Shown piece by piece: positions 5,439-6,557 of a stretch of 6,557 nt of DNA (its first letter is position 1; every line of letters starts with the position of its first letter). A program made the position numbers and the translations under genes. The notes under the pieces were generated by a model. The model was not told where the DNA came from and searched no databases. It worked only from the letters and a program-made list of their open reading frames with translations. Location: NCBI GenBank assembly GCA_000435475.1, contig FR896072.1:115539-122095 (forward strand), written 5' to 3'. The stretch comes from Cryptobacterium sp. CAG:338 (lineage in GTDB: Bacteria; Actinomycetota; Coriobacteriia; Coriobacteriales; Eggerthellaceae).

Positions 5439-6557
5439 TACAAAACCTTACCGCGTAAATACCAAGCACGAGCTTGCTCAATTTGTACTGGAACAATAGT
5501 TCCCTTTAGTTCTTCTAGGGAAGTTCCATTGGGAATTGGAGCATGAACCGTTTGATTTTTTTCACTTCTTCCCGTAAGGATATGCTCGTCGCGCTTTGAA
5601 GCACCTTCAACCAATACGCGCATTACTGCATGCGCATCGCTTTGATTTGCCTCAAAAGCACAGTCCTGTACTAATTGAACAAGACGTTCGAAACGCTCTT
5701 GAATTACTTCATGAGGAGTATTGTCTTCCATCCGTGCAGCTGGAGTACCCTCACGTTTTGAATATAAGAACGTGAATACTTGATGATAGCCAACCTGCTT
5801 TATCAGATCATAAGTAAGCTCAAAATCATCTTCGGTTTCGCCAGGAAAACCAACAATGACATCGGTTGATAAAGCAATATCAGGACGCGCTGAACGAAGC
5901 TTATCAATTATTTCTAGATAATGCTCTCTGGTATAACGCCTATTCATTGCCTTTAAAATTGCATTGGAACCTGATTGAACAGGAAGATGGAGCGCAGGCA
6001 TAAGATTGTCGAGCTCCCTAAAGGCTTTAATCACTTCATCATTGAGATCCTTTGGATGAGACGTGGCGAATCGCAGTCTTTCTATGCCTGTATCAGCAAT
6101 TGAATACAGTAATTTGGCAAATTCCGGTTTTCCGTAAAGGTCTCGTCCGTATGAATTTACATTTTGTCCTAGGAGGGTGATTTCTTTAACACCCTCATCT
6201 ATTAGCTTTCTAGCATCTTTAAGAATGTCTTCAAGAGGGCGAGACTTTTCCCGTCCCCTTACGTAGGGAACAATGCAATACGTGCAAAAGTTATTGCAAC
6301 CAATTGAAATTGGCAGCCAAGCAGACCACCTTGATTCTCGTTGAGAAGGAAGGTCGGTGGGAAACGTAGAAGCTTCACTCAATACTTCAACATGATGCCC
6401 GCCATTTAAAATTGCTTCATTTATTAGTTTTGGCATACTTGCCAAATTAAAAGTGCCGAAAACCACATCGACATGAGGCAATTGAGTTGTTAGTTTTTCA
6501 CCATCACGTTGTCCAATGCAACCTCCAATTACAACAACTCGCTTTGAAAGGGGTGAA
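5438..6557 (-). CDS. miaB: tRNA-2-methylthio-N6-dimethylallyladenosine synthase MiaB (5' end outside window)
   Basis: Radical-SAM methylthiotransferase that converts i6A37 to ms2i6A37 in tRNA. The frame stays open to the right edge; 372 C-terminal residues are visible, so roughly 70-100 N-terminal residues are missing. The visible part starts in the MTTase N-terminal domain and includes GGCIGQRDG, whose cysteine (codon at 6518-6520) should be the third ligand of the auxiliary cluster. The radical-SAM motif CNNFCTYC follows (cysteine codons between 6275 and 6298, the CxxxCxxC pattern). Typical downstream blocks include LLGQNVNSYG, LPVQSGSN and STDVIVGFPGET. A C-terminal TRAM RNA-binding domain ends at WYLRGKVL. 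A TTG at 6481 lies inside the conserved N-terminal domain and is not the true start. It overlaps miaA by one base. Confidence 0.96.
   Translation of the reverse strand, partial: SPLSKRVVVIGGCIGQRDGEKLTTQLPHVDVVFGTFNLASMPKLINEAILNGGHHVEVLSEASTFPTDLPSQRESRWSAWLPISIGCNNFCTYCIVPYVRGREKSRPLEDILKDARKLIDEGVKEITLLGQNVNSYGRDLYGKPEFAKLLYSIADTGIERLRFATSHPKDLNDEVIKAFRELDNLMPALHLPVQSGSNAILKAMNRRYTREHYLEIIDKLRSARPDIALSTDVIVGFPGETEDDFELTYDLIKQVGYHQVFTFLYSKREGTPAARMEDNTPHEVIQERFERLVQLVQDCAFEANQSDAHAVMRVLVEGASKRDEHILTGRSEKNQTVHAPIPNGTSLEELKGTIVPVQIEQARAWYLRGKVL

Noticed and set aside
6479..6481. TTG at 6481 as a miaB start
   Set aside because: The conserved MiaB N-terminal domain, including a cluster cysteine, continues in frame to the window edge.
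1..6557. CRISPR arrays, insertion sequences, phage or defence genes, toxin-antitoxin pairs, tRNA or rRNA genes
   Set aside because: No repeated units, transposase or integrase motifs, or RNA-gene signatures were seen; nearly all of the window is taken up by recognised housekeeping genes.

Overview
The window looks like an ordinary stretch of bacterial chromosome from an actinobacterium (Actinomycetota). The order miaB-miaA-dapF-hflX, then a convergent lexA, then a small gene divergent from lexA, then nrdR, is a layout known from that phylum. LexA operators of the type CGAAC-N4-GTTCG fit a Gram-positive or actinobacterial host. The DNA is AT-rich (roughly 40% GC by eye), so a low-GC lineage such as a coriobacterium is my best guess; this is inference, since no rRNA or phylogenetic test is possible here.

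Layout from right to left on the minus strand: miaB (5' end outside the window), miaA (GTG start sharing one base with the miaB stop), dapF and hflX. These are tightly packed and probably form one transcript covering tRNA A37 modification, diaminopimelate/lysine synthesis and a ribosome-associated GTPase. This block converges on lexA (plus strand). The 104-bp gap between them holds a 12-bp perfect stem that overlaps the lexA stop codon and may serve as a shared terminator.

The regulatory centre is at 1361-1469, between lexA and a divergent 103-residue protein with a single C-terminal membrane segment. It holds three LexA operators and two face-to-face promoters with overlapping -10 elements. 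One operator sits in the -35/-10 spacer of each promoter, and the third lies in the lexA leader. LexA therefore very likely represses itself and the small membrane protein, which holds the position taken in other actinobacteria by SOS-induced cell-division inhibitors (ChiZ- or DivS-type) but shows no LysM domain.

Downstream of the small gene on the same strand are nrdR (repressor of ribonucleotide reductase genes) and dut (dUTPase), 3 bp apart. A single NrdR-box-like palindrome overlaps a possible -10 in front of nrdR. No clear terminator separates the small gene from nrdR, so DNA damage could raise nrdR-dut expression by readthrough. The left 86 bases hold no supportable gene. I see no CRISPR array, insertion sequence, phage gene, tRNA or rRNA. 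The part most worth following up is the divergent SOS control region and its unusual small membrane protein.
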